Shown piece after piece: positions 17,887 through 26,557 of a stretch of DNA of 63,831 bases (position 1 is the first letter of the stretch; each line of letters opens with the position of its first letter). The stretch comes from a virus. A model generated the notes under the pieces. It did no database searches, had not been told where the DNA came from, and saw only the letters and a program-made list of their open reading frames with translations. The DNA lies in IMG/VR virus record IMGVR_UViG_3300035670_007084, positions 1 through 63,831 of that record. One strand, given 5' to 3'. A program made the position numbers and the translations under genes.

Positions 17887-19806
17887 TTATTTTATTGGAC
17901 AAGAATTACCTGTGCATTCTTTGATGTCCATATCACCACCACTAATTTGTAAAGAACTAATGGGTTTTAATACTGATGTTAAAACCTCGTAGGTATCTTT
18001 ATCAATTTCCTCATAGGGTGCTTGTTTAAAACCATGTTCTGAATGTAATAAAAAGCTTACACTCTTAATATTATTTTCATAGTTTTCAGCTAACCAATTC
18101 TTAATTGATTCTAGTTCATTAAGTTTATAATAAACGGTGCAACTAACAGAGTTATCTGCCCATATAGTTTGCAATTTTTTGAGTAATTCTAATTGTTGAA
18201 CTGCCGTCATTTCCTTTGCTGTAACAACCTGTTCACCAACATAGCAAGGAAATTCAACTATAACAGTATTATGATTTATTGTTTCGTCAAAGTTAAGAGC
18301 AAACTCAACTCTATACCCTAAGTTCTTACATACCTCTACTAATGGATCATCGGACATCATACGAACCCTACGGATATAGTATTTGCTAAATGGGGCATGC
18401 ACACCTGGTGAAGAACCTGCGAGTAAAGAAATACTTCCGCTAGGTTTTACTGTAGTAAGCTTTATACTTTCATTTATGTTTTTTAGTTTACTCCATTCTT
18501 TATCAAGCTTTCGTAGCTCCTTATAACATCTGTCTAGCCACTCTAATTTTTCTTCTGATTGACAAATGCCTGAAACACTAATACCAATACGCATATTTTT
18601 AGCAACAACTTCGTTTGTTTTATCGTGTAAGAATGTTATACAGTTTACTGCCTTTTGAGTTTTGTATAACAACTTAGCACAATCAATTAGTTCTTCTTTT
18701 GATTCTATATTATTTAAAAACAATTCACTTAAATTACAACACTCGTAACTTTCAAGATTAATTTCACCACATGGGTTTAGACCAATACACTTATCTTTTA
18801 TCTTATCGTCTTTAAGTCTACCATACTTTTGAGCTAATGGAAGATTAAAGAATCCATATGGTTCCCCATTACCCTCAAAACCCTTCCATATATCATTACT
18901 AATATGGGTATAATTATCGGCATAGATAGTGTTGTTTGACATAGCTCTATAGTTTGGTATGTTTCCTAAGTCCCATCTCTTTGCTCTAACAAATAAATAA
19001 TCGTCAGGATCACCTATTGCTATTTGGGCACTTCTACGAACATTACCACTAACAACTATACCACCAATAATATTACATATGTCTAACACATCAATTGATC
19101 GTAATTTTTTTCCTTCCCTTGATTGAAATATTTTAACTATCTTTTGAATACCATCTATTAGAATAGTAGCTCCCGATGCAACACCACCAAATCCTTTAAT
19201 CAGTTCTCCTTTACCCCTAACAAGAATTGTTGAGTAAGTGAATGATTTACCTTTAATATAAAAAGCTTTCAGAACATTTCGTAAAAGCATTACCCAACCT
19301 TCTCTACTATCTGGAACTATAAAATCAGCATCTTTGGTTGCTTTATGTTCAATAAGCACCCCTTCTTTTACCTTAGGTAATTCGTGTATATCCTCTCTTC
19401 TCACACTAAAACCAACACCACCACCAAGCATAAGGTTTTCAAATAAGAAACAAAAAGCCTCATACTCATTTATTTGAACAAACCAACAATTAAGCATAGC
19501 GTTACCACGATATCTTTCGACACCGTTTGTTCCTAATTGCCATAACATTCTTCCAGCAAATAAACATTTAAGATTAAACATATAATCAAATAATCTTTCG
19601 GCTTCTTCTCTTGTATAGTCGGCTCCTATCTTTTGTGCACCGTTAATACATCTTTCAATGGTATCAACCCACTCTTCGTTTAGTCCATTTTCCATAACTC
19701 TACTGTAGGTTCTTTTAAAAACAATATAACCTAATCCTGAGAATCCCCAATTCGGTTGTTTATTTCTATATTTGTTCAGGAATTTTTGAGTAAGAATTGT
19801 TTCCAT
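17887..19806 (-). CDS. nrdJ: Class II (adenosylcobalamin-dependent) ribonucleotide reductase
   Basis: A 639-residue single-chain enzyme of the Lactobacillus RTPR type. It carries NPCGEI at 344-349 with the thiyl-radical Cys346 and Glu348, the two redox cysteines at Cys107 (AMLNCWF) and 356/357 (SYECCNL), and the C-terminal shuttle pair Cys631/Cys636 in CTGNSCPIK. The reaction is conversion of ribonucleotides to deoxyribonucleotides using B12, with no oxygen requirement and no separate small subunit. That fits a host living with little or no oxygen, though this is only suggestive. It is followed downstream by dNTP-cleaning enzymes and preceded by dCMP deaminase. Confidence 0.92.
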   Translation of the reverse strand: METILTQKFLNKYRNKQPNWGFSGLGYIVFKRTYSRVMENGLNEEWVDTIERCINGAQKIGADYTREEAERLFDYMFNLKCLFAGRMLWQLGTNGVERYRGNAMLNCWFVQINEYEAFCFLFENLMLGGGVGFSVRREDIHELPKVKEGVLIEHKATKDADFIVPDSREGWVMLLRNVLKAFYIKGKSFTYSTILVRGKGELIKGFGGVASGATILIDGIQKIVKIFQSREGKKLRSIDVLDICNIIGGIVVSGNVRRSAQIAIGDPDDYLFVRAKRWDLGNIPNYRAMSNNTIYADNYTHISNDIWKGFEGNGEPYGFFNLPLAQKYGRLKDDKIKDKCIGLNPCGEINLESYECCNLSELFLNNIESKEELIDCAKLLYKTQKAVNCITFLHDKTNEVVAKNMRIGISVSGICQSEEKLEWLDRCYKELRKLDKEWSKLKNINESIKLTTVKPSGSISLLAGSSPGVHAPFSKYYIRRVRMMSDDPLVEVCKNLGYRVEFALNFDETINHNTVIVEFPCYVGEQVVTAKEMTAVQQLELLKKLQTIWADNSVSCTVYYKLNELESIKNWLAENYENNIKSVSFLLHSEHGFKQAPYEEIDKDTYEVLTSVLKPISSLQISGGDMDIKECTGNSCPIK

Positions 19807-19816
19807 TATAACTCCT

Positions 19817-20344
19817 TTAATTGTTTAAATCACTTTCGGAATACTCTTGAAATTTCATATTAGATTCTCTCAGTAATACTCTACTATATGAATCGTAATC
19901 ATTACCAGAAAAATAAACTAATCTACTAATACCACTATTGATTATTTCAATCATACAATCTTTACAGGGAATAGGACAATTACAGTATAGTGTTGCCCCT
20001 TTCGTTGATATACCTTCTCTCGCACATTGTATTAATGCATTTCTTTCAGCGTGTCCGGCTTGACAAAGATGTAATCCTTTACCCGATTGATATCCAAAAT
20101 TTCTACGGGGGCAAATTGTTTTATCAAACATCCTATCTGAATAAACACCATCTAATTGAGAATAGAAAACCTCAGTTCTTTCTTCGCAGTGCAACACACC
20201 TCTAGGTGCACCATTATATCCTGCTCCAATAATTGATTTATCTCTTACTACGATTGAACCTATCTGTCTAGACAAGCATTTACTATTCTTTGAAACTTCT
20301 TTTGCTAGTCTGAGAAAATATAAATCCCAATCTTTTTCTGTCAT
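19817..20344 (-). CDS. dCMP deaminase
   Basis: A 175-residue zinc-dependent cytidine/deoxycytidylate deaminase: HAE at 98-100 (zinc ligand and proton shuttle Glu100) and PCKDC (C127, C130) as the remaining zinc ligands. It converts dCMP to dUMP for thymidylate supply. An insertion between residues 55 and 90 carries additional cysteines (including ICPRR), as in T4-like dCMP deaminases with a second zinc site. It overlaps the upstream gene by 4 bases. Confidence 0.9.
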   Translation of the reverse strand: MTEKDWDLYFLRLAKEVSKNSKCLSRQIGSIVVRDKSIIGAGYNGAPRGVLHCEERTEVFYSQLDGVYSDRMFDKTICPRRNFGYQSGKGLHLCQAGHAERNALIQCAREGISTKGATLYCNCPIPCKDCMIEIINSGISRLVYFSGNDYDSYSRVLLRESNMKFQEYSESDLNN

Positions 20345-21090
20345 TTTTTATTCTCCTCAAGTTCTAACATTTTATACATTACTTCATAACTTATTTTTGG
20401 GAAAGCAGTAATATTACTATCAAGACTAACATTAAAAATATTGGGATGTAGTGTAGCATAATGTTCGTAATATGTCAAGTCTTTTTTTAATTTAATTTCT
20501 TGAGCAGATATTGGCTTGGTTTTATTAACTTGAAAATATACGCTTGGCTGCCCTACCCCTGTTGAAAATAACTTCTTACCGTTGTTCCACCAAGTATGCC
20601 TATCAACTTTCTCGTCATTCTTAAACCCATACTGATACCAATGGGTGTCTTTATCATTAACAGACTTCGTTCCAAAATCAAAACCACATAAAAATATTCT
20701 TTCATATCCTTTTATTATAGCAAGACTTATAGCAAATTCACCCGACATACCCATATTAGAAACACATAAAGTATTTGATTGGATCATTTCAGCAACGGAT
20801 AATTTATTACCCACTGATTTAGCATACATTGTACATGGTGATAGTCCTTTTTTTACTTCACAAGAACAATAGGTATATATAGGTATTTGTTTGGCAAGTT
20901 TGTCCATCTCTTCTTTGTTCTTATTATAGAATGCCCCATCAATAAATACCTGTGCTGTTGGAAGATAAGGCATAAACTTATAAGCATAGTTAATACCATA
21001 AATATCTTTCCCCTTTATTTTATCCCATAACCCAGTTTCAATACCTTGTCTTACACTCTTTCCACCACCTATTATAAAACATTCTTTCAT
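20341..21090 (-). CDS. DUF115/MptE-like Rossmann protein
   Basis: A 249-residue protein with IIGGGKSVRQG at residues 6-16, a GINYAYKFMPYLPTAQVFID segment, and MGMSGEFAISLAIIKGYERIFLCGFDFG (about 112-140), the pattern of DUF115-type proteins related to 6-hydroxymethylpterin pyrophosphokinase MptE and some motility-accessory or sialyltransferase-like proteins. The enzymatic role in phages is not established. It is within the nucleotide and modification cluster. Confidence 0.55.
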   Translation of the reverse strand: MKECFIIGGGKSVRQGIETGLWDKIKGKDIYGINYAYKFMPYLPTAQVFIDGAFYNKNKEEMDKLAKQIPIYTYCSCEVKKGLSPCTMYAKSVGNKLSVAEMIQSNTLCVSNMGMSGEFAISLAIIKGYERIFLCGFDFGTKSVNDKDTHWYQYGFKNDEKVDRHTWWNNGKKLFSTGVGQPSVYFQVNKTKPISAQEIKLKKDLTYYEHYATLHPNIFNVSLDSNITAFPKISYEVMYKMLELEENKK

Positions 21091-21266
21091 TCGTCTTTAA
21101 CCTCTATGTTTTTATATGTGTTTAGTTTTGATATAAAATTATTCATATCACTTTCTGCTAGTTCTCTAGTATGGAAACACCCCCTTGCCTCAATAAAAGC
21201 CTCGCTATTATATAACATCCAATAGTAACCTGTAAAACCTTTTTTTATATCACACTTAAATTCCAT
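21087..21266 (-). CDS. YegP/DUF1508-like small protein
   Basis: A 59-residue protein, MEFKCDIKKGFTGYYWMLY..., with a YYWMLYNSEAF-x-EARGCFHTRELAESDM pattern similar to single-repeat DUF1508 (YegP) proteins. The ATG at 21266 follows a GGTGAATAA ribosome site. The stop overlaps the next start (ATGA). Function unknown. Confidence 0.5.
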   Translation of the reverse strand: MEFKCDIKKGFTGYYWMLYNSEAFIEARGCFHTRELAESDMNNFISKLNTYKNIEVKDE

Positions 21267-21275
21267 TTATTCACC

Positions 21276-21551
21276 TCATTTTTTCCTTGAATAAAAATCT
21301 CTGATGGTTTTCTTTGCTTTCTTTCTTCGTTCTATTCTTTCATCTTTTGTTGCTTCTTTATAAGTCTTTTTTTTTCCGTAATCATTACAATGAAATCCTT
21401 CTCCTCTGAATATTATATTGTCACCGCCCGTAATCAATCGTTTAATTTGATTACCACATCTAGGGCAAAGAATTTCTGGCTCTGCTTTTATGGATTGAAA
21501 GATTTCAAACAACCCACATTTAGGACATTCATAATCATACGTTGGACACAT
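21276..21551 (-). CDS. FmdB-type zinc-ribbon protein
   Basis: A 91-residue protein starting MCPTYDYECPKCG. Two CxxC knuckles (YECPKCG and ILCPRCG, about 25 residues apart) followed by KRLITGGDNIIFRGEGFH match the FmdB putative regulatory zinc-ribbon family; the tail is Lys/Arg-rich. AAGGA overlapping the upstream TAA selects the 21551 ATG. A DNA/RNA or protein contact role is likely, but no target is known. Confidence 0.7.
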   Translation of the reverse strand: MCPTYDYECPKCGLFEIFQSIKAEPEILCPRCGNQIKRLITGGDNIIFRGEGFHCNDYGKKKTYKEATKDERIERRKKAKKTIRDFYSRKK

Positions 21552-21555
21552 AACA

Positions 21556-22161
21556 TTATCCTTCCTCAATTTCGTAATGTTGTGAAAGAGTTTCTAATAC
21601 ACGACAAGACCACATATCTGCATAATGTAATAACAATGTTAATGGGAATTCTTTCTGAGCAAACTCTTTATTAGCATAAACATATTGACCATCGTGTAAA
21701 GCGATTGCTTGCATTTCTTCTGGTGTTAAATTAACAAACTTTGATACAATTATAACAGATTGATATGCCCCAATTATAGGTAAAATTCTATCGTTCTTTA
21801 CATATGGTTTCTTACTGCTTATTACTAATGGTTCGTCTTTTGTTTTACCCTTAATCATATTAGGTAAATAACAGCTATTACCGAAAGGATCACATACCTT
21901 ATGACAATCGTGAAACAACGCTGTAATAACACAGGATTCCACACTAACATCGGGTGCTATTACTTCCCTTAGTTTAAGTAATGTTTCACATACATTGATA
22001 CTATGCTCAACTAACCCACCCTCTTTATTTAAATGATACACAGAAGATGCGGGTGCTTGCTGTAAACCACATCCATCTAGGTAAGTTAATAACTTAGTAA
22101 CTTGTTTCTTTCTTTTATTACATAACTCTATATACTTACTAAACTTATGAACATTCTCCAT
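21556..22161 (-). CDS. HD-domain phosphohydrolase
   Basis: A 201-residue protein with the HD superfamily metal ligands: EHS (about 52-54), ALFHDCHKV (HD about 88-89), and later LHDGQY and HYADMW. Families with this layout cleave nucleotides or cyclic nucleotides. It sits with RNR, deaminase and diphosphohydrolase genes, so a dNTP or nucleotide monophosphate phosphohydrolase is likely; assignment to a defined type (e.g. DatZ) is not supported. Confidence 0.7.
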   Translation of the reverse strand: MENVHKFSKYIELCNKRKKQVTKLLTYLDGCGLQQAPASSVYHLNKEGGLVEHSINVCETLLKLREVIAPDVSVESCVITALFHDCHKVCDPFGNSCYLPNMIKGKTKDEPLVISSKKPYVKNDRILPIIGAYQSVIIVSKFVNLTPEEMQAIALHDGQYVYANKEFAQKEFPLTLLLHYADMWSCRVLETLSQHYEIEEG

Positions 22162-22300
22162 ACATTTCCTCCAAATAATCGTTGTAATTAAATTTTTCTC
22201 GTTGTCTTTTATATGCTTTGTTGGATTTTTTTACCTTAGTTTCGGGATTTTTGTCCCAAGTTCTTCTTATTTTTTTGTAAATATCAATTTGTTTTATCAT
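22145..22300 (-). CDS. Small basic protein
   Basis: A 51-residue, Lys/Arg-rich, helical protein (MIKQIDIYKKIRRTWDKNPE...) overlapping the HD-domain start by 17 bases and lying 2 bases after the exonuclease stop. It could bind nucleic acid; no family recognised. Confidence 0.45.
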   Translation of the reverse strand: MIKQIDIYKKIRRTWDKNPETKVKKSNKAYKRQREKFNYNDYLEEMYGECS

Positions 22301-22302
22301 GG

Positions 22303-23103
22303 CTACTTAGCATTTAGTATTATGTTTTCTCGTTTCTCTTTTGGTAGTGCTTGGATACGAGTACGACTCCAACCACCACAGTCTTTACAAGTTATTCGCT
22401 TGTAAGCAGTGACATTACAGTAATATATGCCTCTGTATATCCAATTTTTACTACCACATTTGGGACATACAGTATCTTTTGCTTCAGAATACACATTAAA
22501 ATTGGGATGATTAACAATATAGGGTAATATTTTATGATAAACCTTCTCTAAAAGCACAACATCACCCTTATTATAGCATTTCATCTTACGCCAAGCAGAC
22601 GATTTGTTAGCAAGAACATCACGCCATAGTTCAAATCCCCCGGTTTTAACCTTCTGTCCAACATTAAACATTTTACCTAAGTCATTGAGTCTATTAGATG
22701 TAAACTTAAAATGTTTCTTTGCTTCTCTTAAAGTATCAATAACTTTATAGGGTGACGGTGGTGGCATCCCGTGAAACACAAATCGAGCATTTAATCTTCT
22801 GAGATCAAACTTCAATCCGTTATGTGCTATTACTATGTCAGCATCATCTAGTAACTTCCACATATCTTTTAATAGTTCTTTATCATTCTCTTGTTCCTTC
22901 TTATATAAAGGATAGTCACACAACGCTTTACAATAAACCTTATTGTTATTAAGATACTTGGCAGCCCAACTAAGAACATACCAATCATTAATAACAAAGT
23001 CGGTATTAATGCTATCTTGATACAAAGACCATATGTATGAAATCATTGGTGCTGTTTCTATGTCAAGTAATAAAATCTTTGGCTGTTTAAAATTAATCAT
23101 CAT
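22303..23103 (-). CDS. DnaQ/YprB-like 3'-5' exonuclease with zinc ribbon
   Basis: A 266-residue protein with the RNase-H-like exonuclease triad: ILLLDIETAP (exo I D, E), IVIAHNGLKFDLRRL (exo II, N/D), and CYNKGDVVLLEKVY (exo III D). The C-terminal 60 residues hold a four-Cys zinc ribbon (VCPKCG, then ITCKDCG). It is a stand-alone proofreading-type or repair nuclease; the nearby DNA polymerase has its own exonuclease domain, so the two are probably not redundant. It overlaps the next upstream gene by 11 bases. Confidence 0.8.
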   Translation of the reverse strand: MMINFKQPKILLLDIETAPMISYIWSLYQDSINTDFVINDWYVLSWAAKYLNNNKVYCKALCDYPLYKKEQENDKELLKDMWKLLDDADIVIAHNGLKFDLRRLNARFVFHGMPPPSPYKVIDTLREAKKHFKFTSNRLNDLGKMFNVGQKVKTGGFELWRDVLANKSSAWRKMKCYNKGDVVLLEKVYHKILPYIVNHPNFNVYSEAKDTVCPKCGSKNWIYRGIYYCNVTAYKRITCKDCGGWSRTRIQALPKEKRENIILNAK

Positions 23104-23302
23104 TAGTTACCTCTTTAGTTACTTTCTTTAGGGAGAGTTTTGCATCAAGTTGGATAGCGGTTGTGTCGTTAAGTGCTATTTCTAACACAAGCACAGGCTC
23201 CTGTTGCATTTGGTTTGCTTTCTTAATAACTCGATGCAAATATTTACTTGAAAGATTGTAGGTTTTTTTGGTGGATTTATTATAAACTGTGTATTTATTC
23301 AT
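23093..23302 (-). CDS. Small unknown protein of the replication cluster
   Basis: A 69-residue protein starting MNKYTVYNKSTKKTYNLSSKYLHRVI at 23302, a start preceded by GGTAAGA. It has a helix-strand pattern (KANQMQQEPVLVLEIAL) and no catalytic signature. It is coupled by overlap to both neighbours. Confidence 0.5.
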   Translation of the reverse strand: MNKYTVYNKSTKKTYNLSSKYLHRVIKKANQMQQEPVLVLEIALNDTTAIQLDAKLSLKKVTKEVTNDD

Positions 23303-23501
23303 TCTTACCTTCAACCAAATCGGGATTGTTTGGTTTAAAAAATTCCTTTGGCTCTCTGAGTTCAACATCAATAAGTTCTGTTGCCAACAGGGTATACTTA
23401 TTATCTAAACACATTAATAAATTTATATACTCAATAAAAGTTTCACATCTTGTTTCGTTTACTTGATCCGTTTCTTCATTTAACAATATAACTTTGTACA
23501 T
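23295..23501 (-). CDS. Small acidic protein after DNA polymerase
   Basis: A 68-residue, acidic, mostly helical protein (MYKVILLNEETDQ...) 9 bases downstream of the DNA polymerase stop. No domain recognised. The GGAGCAAAC site before its ATG supports translation. Confidence 0.5.
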   Translation of the reverse strand: MYKVILLNEETDQVNETRCETFIEYINLLMCLDNKYTLLATELIDVELREPKEFFKPNNPDLVEGKNE

Positions 23502-23510
23502 GTTTGCTCC

Positions 23511-25772
23511 TTAATTAAATACTAATTCTTTCTGACCACTAACATCATAATCCCATTTTAATATTTCAAAAATCCTTTCAACTTTGTTGTCAATATTAAG
23601 CTCAATAACCTTATCCCAATCAATAAGACTCCTATCTATCTTATGTTCGTTATTTTTAAATCCTAAATGAGTGGCAGGGTGCCCAGTATTTTCTTCTCCA
23701 AACGGTAGCATATTAATAAGATAAAACCTTTCACCAAATTTTATTTCCTCTATGTTATATTTGGTTGCATTTTCTAATGCCCTCACTTGTGGTGGTGGTG
23801 GCATATTAACCACCTTGTTGTTTTGTAACTTTTCTGTTTTATATTCTTTATCATGTACCTTAACTGGTTTTGAAACTCTATATAAAGGTTCCTTTGTTAT
23901 ATCCTTACGGCATTTTATTACCCAAGCCATAATGTCACTTCTAGATTTACAATCTAGTATTTTATTAAACAAGTTAACTTGAAATTCTTTTGTGTATTCA
24001 CTAGCATCATTCCGTAAAGCTTCAATCCCACACTTATCTTCTTGAATTTCACCGCTTTTCTCTAACCTACCATAGTATCTACACTTAGCTAAGATGAATA
24101 TTGATTTGTATGTACCTTCAAAGTCAAGCTTATCAGTAACATTAATACTATATTTATCCCCCCATTCTTTTAATGATTGATTTAACACCTTAACTATGTT
24201 TGCACTACCTTGAATCATAAGACCATCCGTATCAACATATAAAAGTTTGCATTTGTTTTCTTCTATCTTACTTTTAAGAAAGTAAAGTAAATCTCTAGCA
24301 AGAAATGTAACTGATTCAGCCACCTTTAAGTCAAACAATCTAAAGAACTTATTACCTGTTGATCCATAACCAGAATTTAAAATAGCTTTGCTTGCTGCAT
24401 ACTTAATATTAACTTCATTCCATTCAGGACTATCGGGTTTGCAGTTCTTTTTCTCTTGTTTTATTTCAAGTTTCCAATCGAGTAAGTCTTTCATAACACT
24501 TGGTAAAATAGCATTGGGGTTTTTCTTAACATAATAGGAATATCTAAAGGCACCCGTTTCTCGATCCGATATATTAATGGTTGTACATCCTTCTTCAAAA
24601 GCCGTAAGAAAGTTTGTAGTATCAAGACAAAAATCCACCAGTTTTCTAGGATAATCGCTGTCCAAATCAACCTTATGCACATCAGTAAACACCCCGGTTT
24701 CAAAAGCATTACGTTCAGCACCATCATATTCAATATCAACATCACCTTTTGGCTTATTAGGTAGTATAACTGACATCTCTTTTGCTTTCTTTAATATGAG
24801 AGTATCAATAATACGAGTGTTGTTACTGTTCCACATTGGTTTGTTAAATTTACGAGTTGTTCTGCTAGGTAAATCTTCCCAATCACAGTGAATCTTTCGT
24901 CTAATAACATCAAAGTATTCAACTAAATGATATTTATCTTCAAGCTTTGCCATATCTTGAACATCTGCCATATTACGGAGCTTAACTTCTTCGCTAATCT
25001 TACTGAAATCAACATCATCATACTCTTTACCAACACCAAACTCTTGTGTTAATACAGAATCAAGTGAATAGGATATCCATTTATTAAGAGTATACTTTTT
25101 GAATAACTCCATATAGTCAAGAAAAGATGTACCGACAGGGAGATGTATATACTCACCATTATCTGTTCTATAAGCATACCTTGATTCATTAACTATACTT
25201 GCTTTATTAGCCCAATGCTTATCTCTACCTGTTAAATATGGTAAGTCAAAGTTTGTGCTGTTCCACATTAATATAACATCAAATTTAAGTTCTCTCATCT
25301 TAGCACAGAAACTATCAATAACAATAGATTCTTTTTGTGGCATAGTGCCACTTAAATCACCCACAAACCAACAATGTGTTTTCTTTGTATCATAATCAAA
25401 AAGTGATATAGCAGATATGGGTGCAGTATAAACTCCCGGTAGTGGGATAGTATCGGTCTTGACTTCAATATCAACAAACCCAATTTTAATATGTGTCTTA
25501 GTTAGATTTTTAATTTTATCCAACATATAGTTTTTAGTATATGGAATATCAACACCTAAAGCATACGGAGAAGCTTGTCGTCTAATATCTTTTGGCTCAG
25601 GGGCAAAAACCTTGCGATATGTTCCACTTATATAACCCCTATACCCACCTGTTTCATCAGGTTCAAAGTAATATGGGTAGTAAGAATTATCTACAATAAC
25701 TTTAAGCTCTGCTCCTTCTCTTAAAAATTTGTAGATAGCTCTACCATGATTGTGTAAATTAACTAGTTTCAT
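23511..25772 (-). CDS. Family B DNA polymerase
   Basis: A 753-residue replicative polymerase. 3'-5' exonuclease motifs: FVDIEVK (D101, E103), MWNSTNFD (N171-D176) and YHLVEYFD (about 281-288). Polymerase motif A is DLDSDYPR (369-376; the usual SLYP is SDYP), motif B KAILNSGYG (462-470), and motif C LYVDTDG (D514, D516). It should copy phage DNA with proofreading. No protein-priming TPR2-type insertion is obvious, and a separate primase-helicase is present, so RNA-primed replication is expected. It is part of a leftward replication operon. Confidence 0.92.
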   Translation of the reverse strand: MKLVNLHNHGRAIYKFLREGAELKVIVDNSYYPYYFEPDETGGYRGYISGTYRKVFAPEPKDIRRQASPYALGVDIPYTKNYMLDKIKNLTKTHIKIGFVDIEVKTDTIPLPGVYTAPISAISLFDYDTKKTHCWFVGDLSGTMPQKESIVIDSFCAKMRELKFDVILMWNSTNFDLPYLTGRDKHWANKASIVNESRYAYRTDNGEYIHLPVGTSFLDYMELFKKYTLNKWISYSLDSVLTQEFGVGKEYDDVDFSKISEEVKLRNMADVQDMAKLEDKYHLVEYFDVIRRKIHCDWEDLPSRTTRKFNKPMWNSNNTRIIDTLILKKAKEMSVILPNKPKGDVDIEYDGAERNAFETGVFTDVHKVDLDSDYPRKLVDFCLDTTNFLTAFEEGCTTINISDRETGAFRYSYYVKKNPNAILPSVMKDLLDWKLEIKQEKKNCKPDSPEWNEVNIKYAASKAILNSGYGSTGNKFFRLFDLKVAESVTFLARDLLYFLKSKIEENKCKLLYVDTDGLMIQGSANIVKVLNQSLKEWGDKYSINVTDKLDFEGTYKSIFILAKCRYYGRLEKSGEIQEDKCGIEALRNDASEYTKEFQVNLFNKILDCKSRSDIMAWVIKCRKDITKEPLYRVSKPVKVHDKEYKTEKLQNNKVVNMPPPPQVRALENATKYNIEEIKFGERFYLINMLPFGEENTGHPATHLGFKNNEHKIDRSLIDWDKVIELNIDNKVERIFEILKWDYDVSGQKELVFN

Positions 25773-25782
25773 ATATCCTTTA

Positions 25783-26103
25783 TTAATCCCAATAGGTTGG
25801 TTTGTTTAAGAACATTACATCAGCAAATCGTTCAACATCGTGTCTATACATCAGTGTTATATTTGATTTCTTCTTACAACTAGAGCAAGTTGTTTCAATG
25901 AGAGCGCAAGTATTAACACCAGCAACTTTATAAAATGCTTTCTTTAAATCGGGTATCTTAACTTTACCATTTGCCCTAACAAATAGATAATTACTTATCT
26001 CTTTATCAGTTAATCCTAGTCTAAAATTACCGTAATGATTTATATCGGGAACTCCTGTATTTTTAAAATTAAAATACAGTTTGAGTTCCTCAAGTTTATC
26101 CAT
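25783..26103 (-). CDS. Unknown protein with CxxC, between polymerase and helical protein
   Basis: A 106-residue protein starting MDKLEELKLYFNF at 26103 (GTGGGGTAAT site). The second half contains ETTCSSCKKKS, a lone CxxC, in a basic context. Residues 30-60 look like a small helix-turn-helix (LTDKEISNYLFVRANGKVKIPDLKKAF). DNA contact is possible; the family is not recognised. Confidence 0.5.
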   Translation of the reverse strand: MDKLEELKLYFNFKNTGVPDINHYGNFRLGLTDKEISNYLFVRANGKVKIPDLKKAFYKVAGVNTCALIETTCSSCKKKSNITLMYRHDVERFADVMFLNKPTYWD

Positions 26104-26104
26104 A

Positions 26105-26530
26105 TTACCCCACTTTCTTGATAGCTTGATATTCTTTTTCAATTGCTTTTAGCATTGATTGAAATGTTCCTATAAATTTTTCAGACATATCAACATATGC
26201 ACCAAACACATTCCTTGTTTTCCTTATTAAATCTGTGGTAACAGTGGCGGTATTTCTAGCTACTGTTATTTTTTCCGATTCACTTGCTATAATAGCCTTA
26301 CCACTAAGAGTTTCAATATGAGCATCGAGTAATACTGTTGGTAGAATTAAATCACCATAGTAACCTGAACAATAATTGAGAGCTTCCCTTATTGTATCAG
26401 CGTGAAAGTAATATCCGAGGCATAAATTATCTTTTATTTTTTCTACTTCATTGAATGTTTCTCTATATGAGAAAATTAAATCCTCATATTTTTCTCCCTC
26501 TAAAAATAATTTAATATCATTGTATCGCAT
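26105..26530 (-). CDS. Helical protein next to RecA
   Basis: A 141-residue, largely alpha-helical protein with charged heptads at both ends. Position directly after recA (6-base gap) is where some phages carry a recombination mediator, but no UvsY or RecO similarity can be seen by eye, so this is only positional inference. Its ATG is embedded in a TATAAT hexamer (see promoter at 26529-26557). Confidence 0.45.
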   Translation of the reverse strand: MRYNDIKLFLEGEKYEDLIFSYRETFNEVEKIKDNLCLGYYFHADTIREALNYCSGYYGDLILPTVLLDAHIETLSGKAIIASESEKITVARNTATVTTDLIRKTRNVFGAYVDMSEKFIGTFQSMLKAIEKEYQAIKKVG

Positions 26531-26557
26531 TATACATTACTCCGATTCTTCTGTCAA
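26529..26557 (-). promoter_or_regulatory. Consensus sigma-70 promoter overlapping a start codon
   Basis: Minus strand TTGACA (26557-26552), 17-base spacer, TATAAT (26534-26529). The last bases of the -10 box are the ATG of the 26105-26530 gene, so a transcript starting about 7 bases on would lack that ATG and serve genes further downstream such as the polymerase. The match is perfect but lies across the recA stop codon, so chance cannot be fully excluded. Confidence 0.6.

Noticed and set aside
16652-22161. A PurZ/Z-base biosynthesis locus
   Set aside because: No PurZ-like or DpoZ-like protein is seen; the HD and diphosphohydrolase genes alone do not support it.
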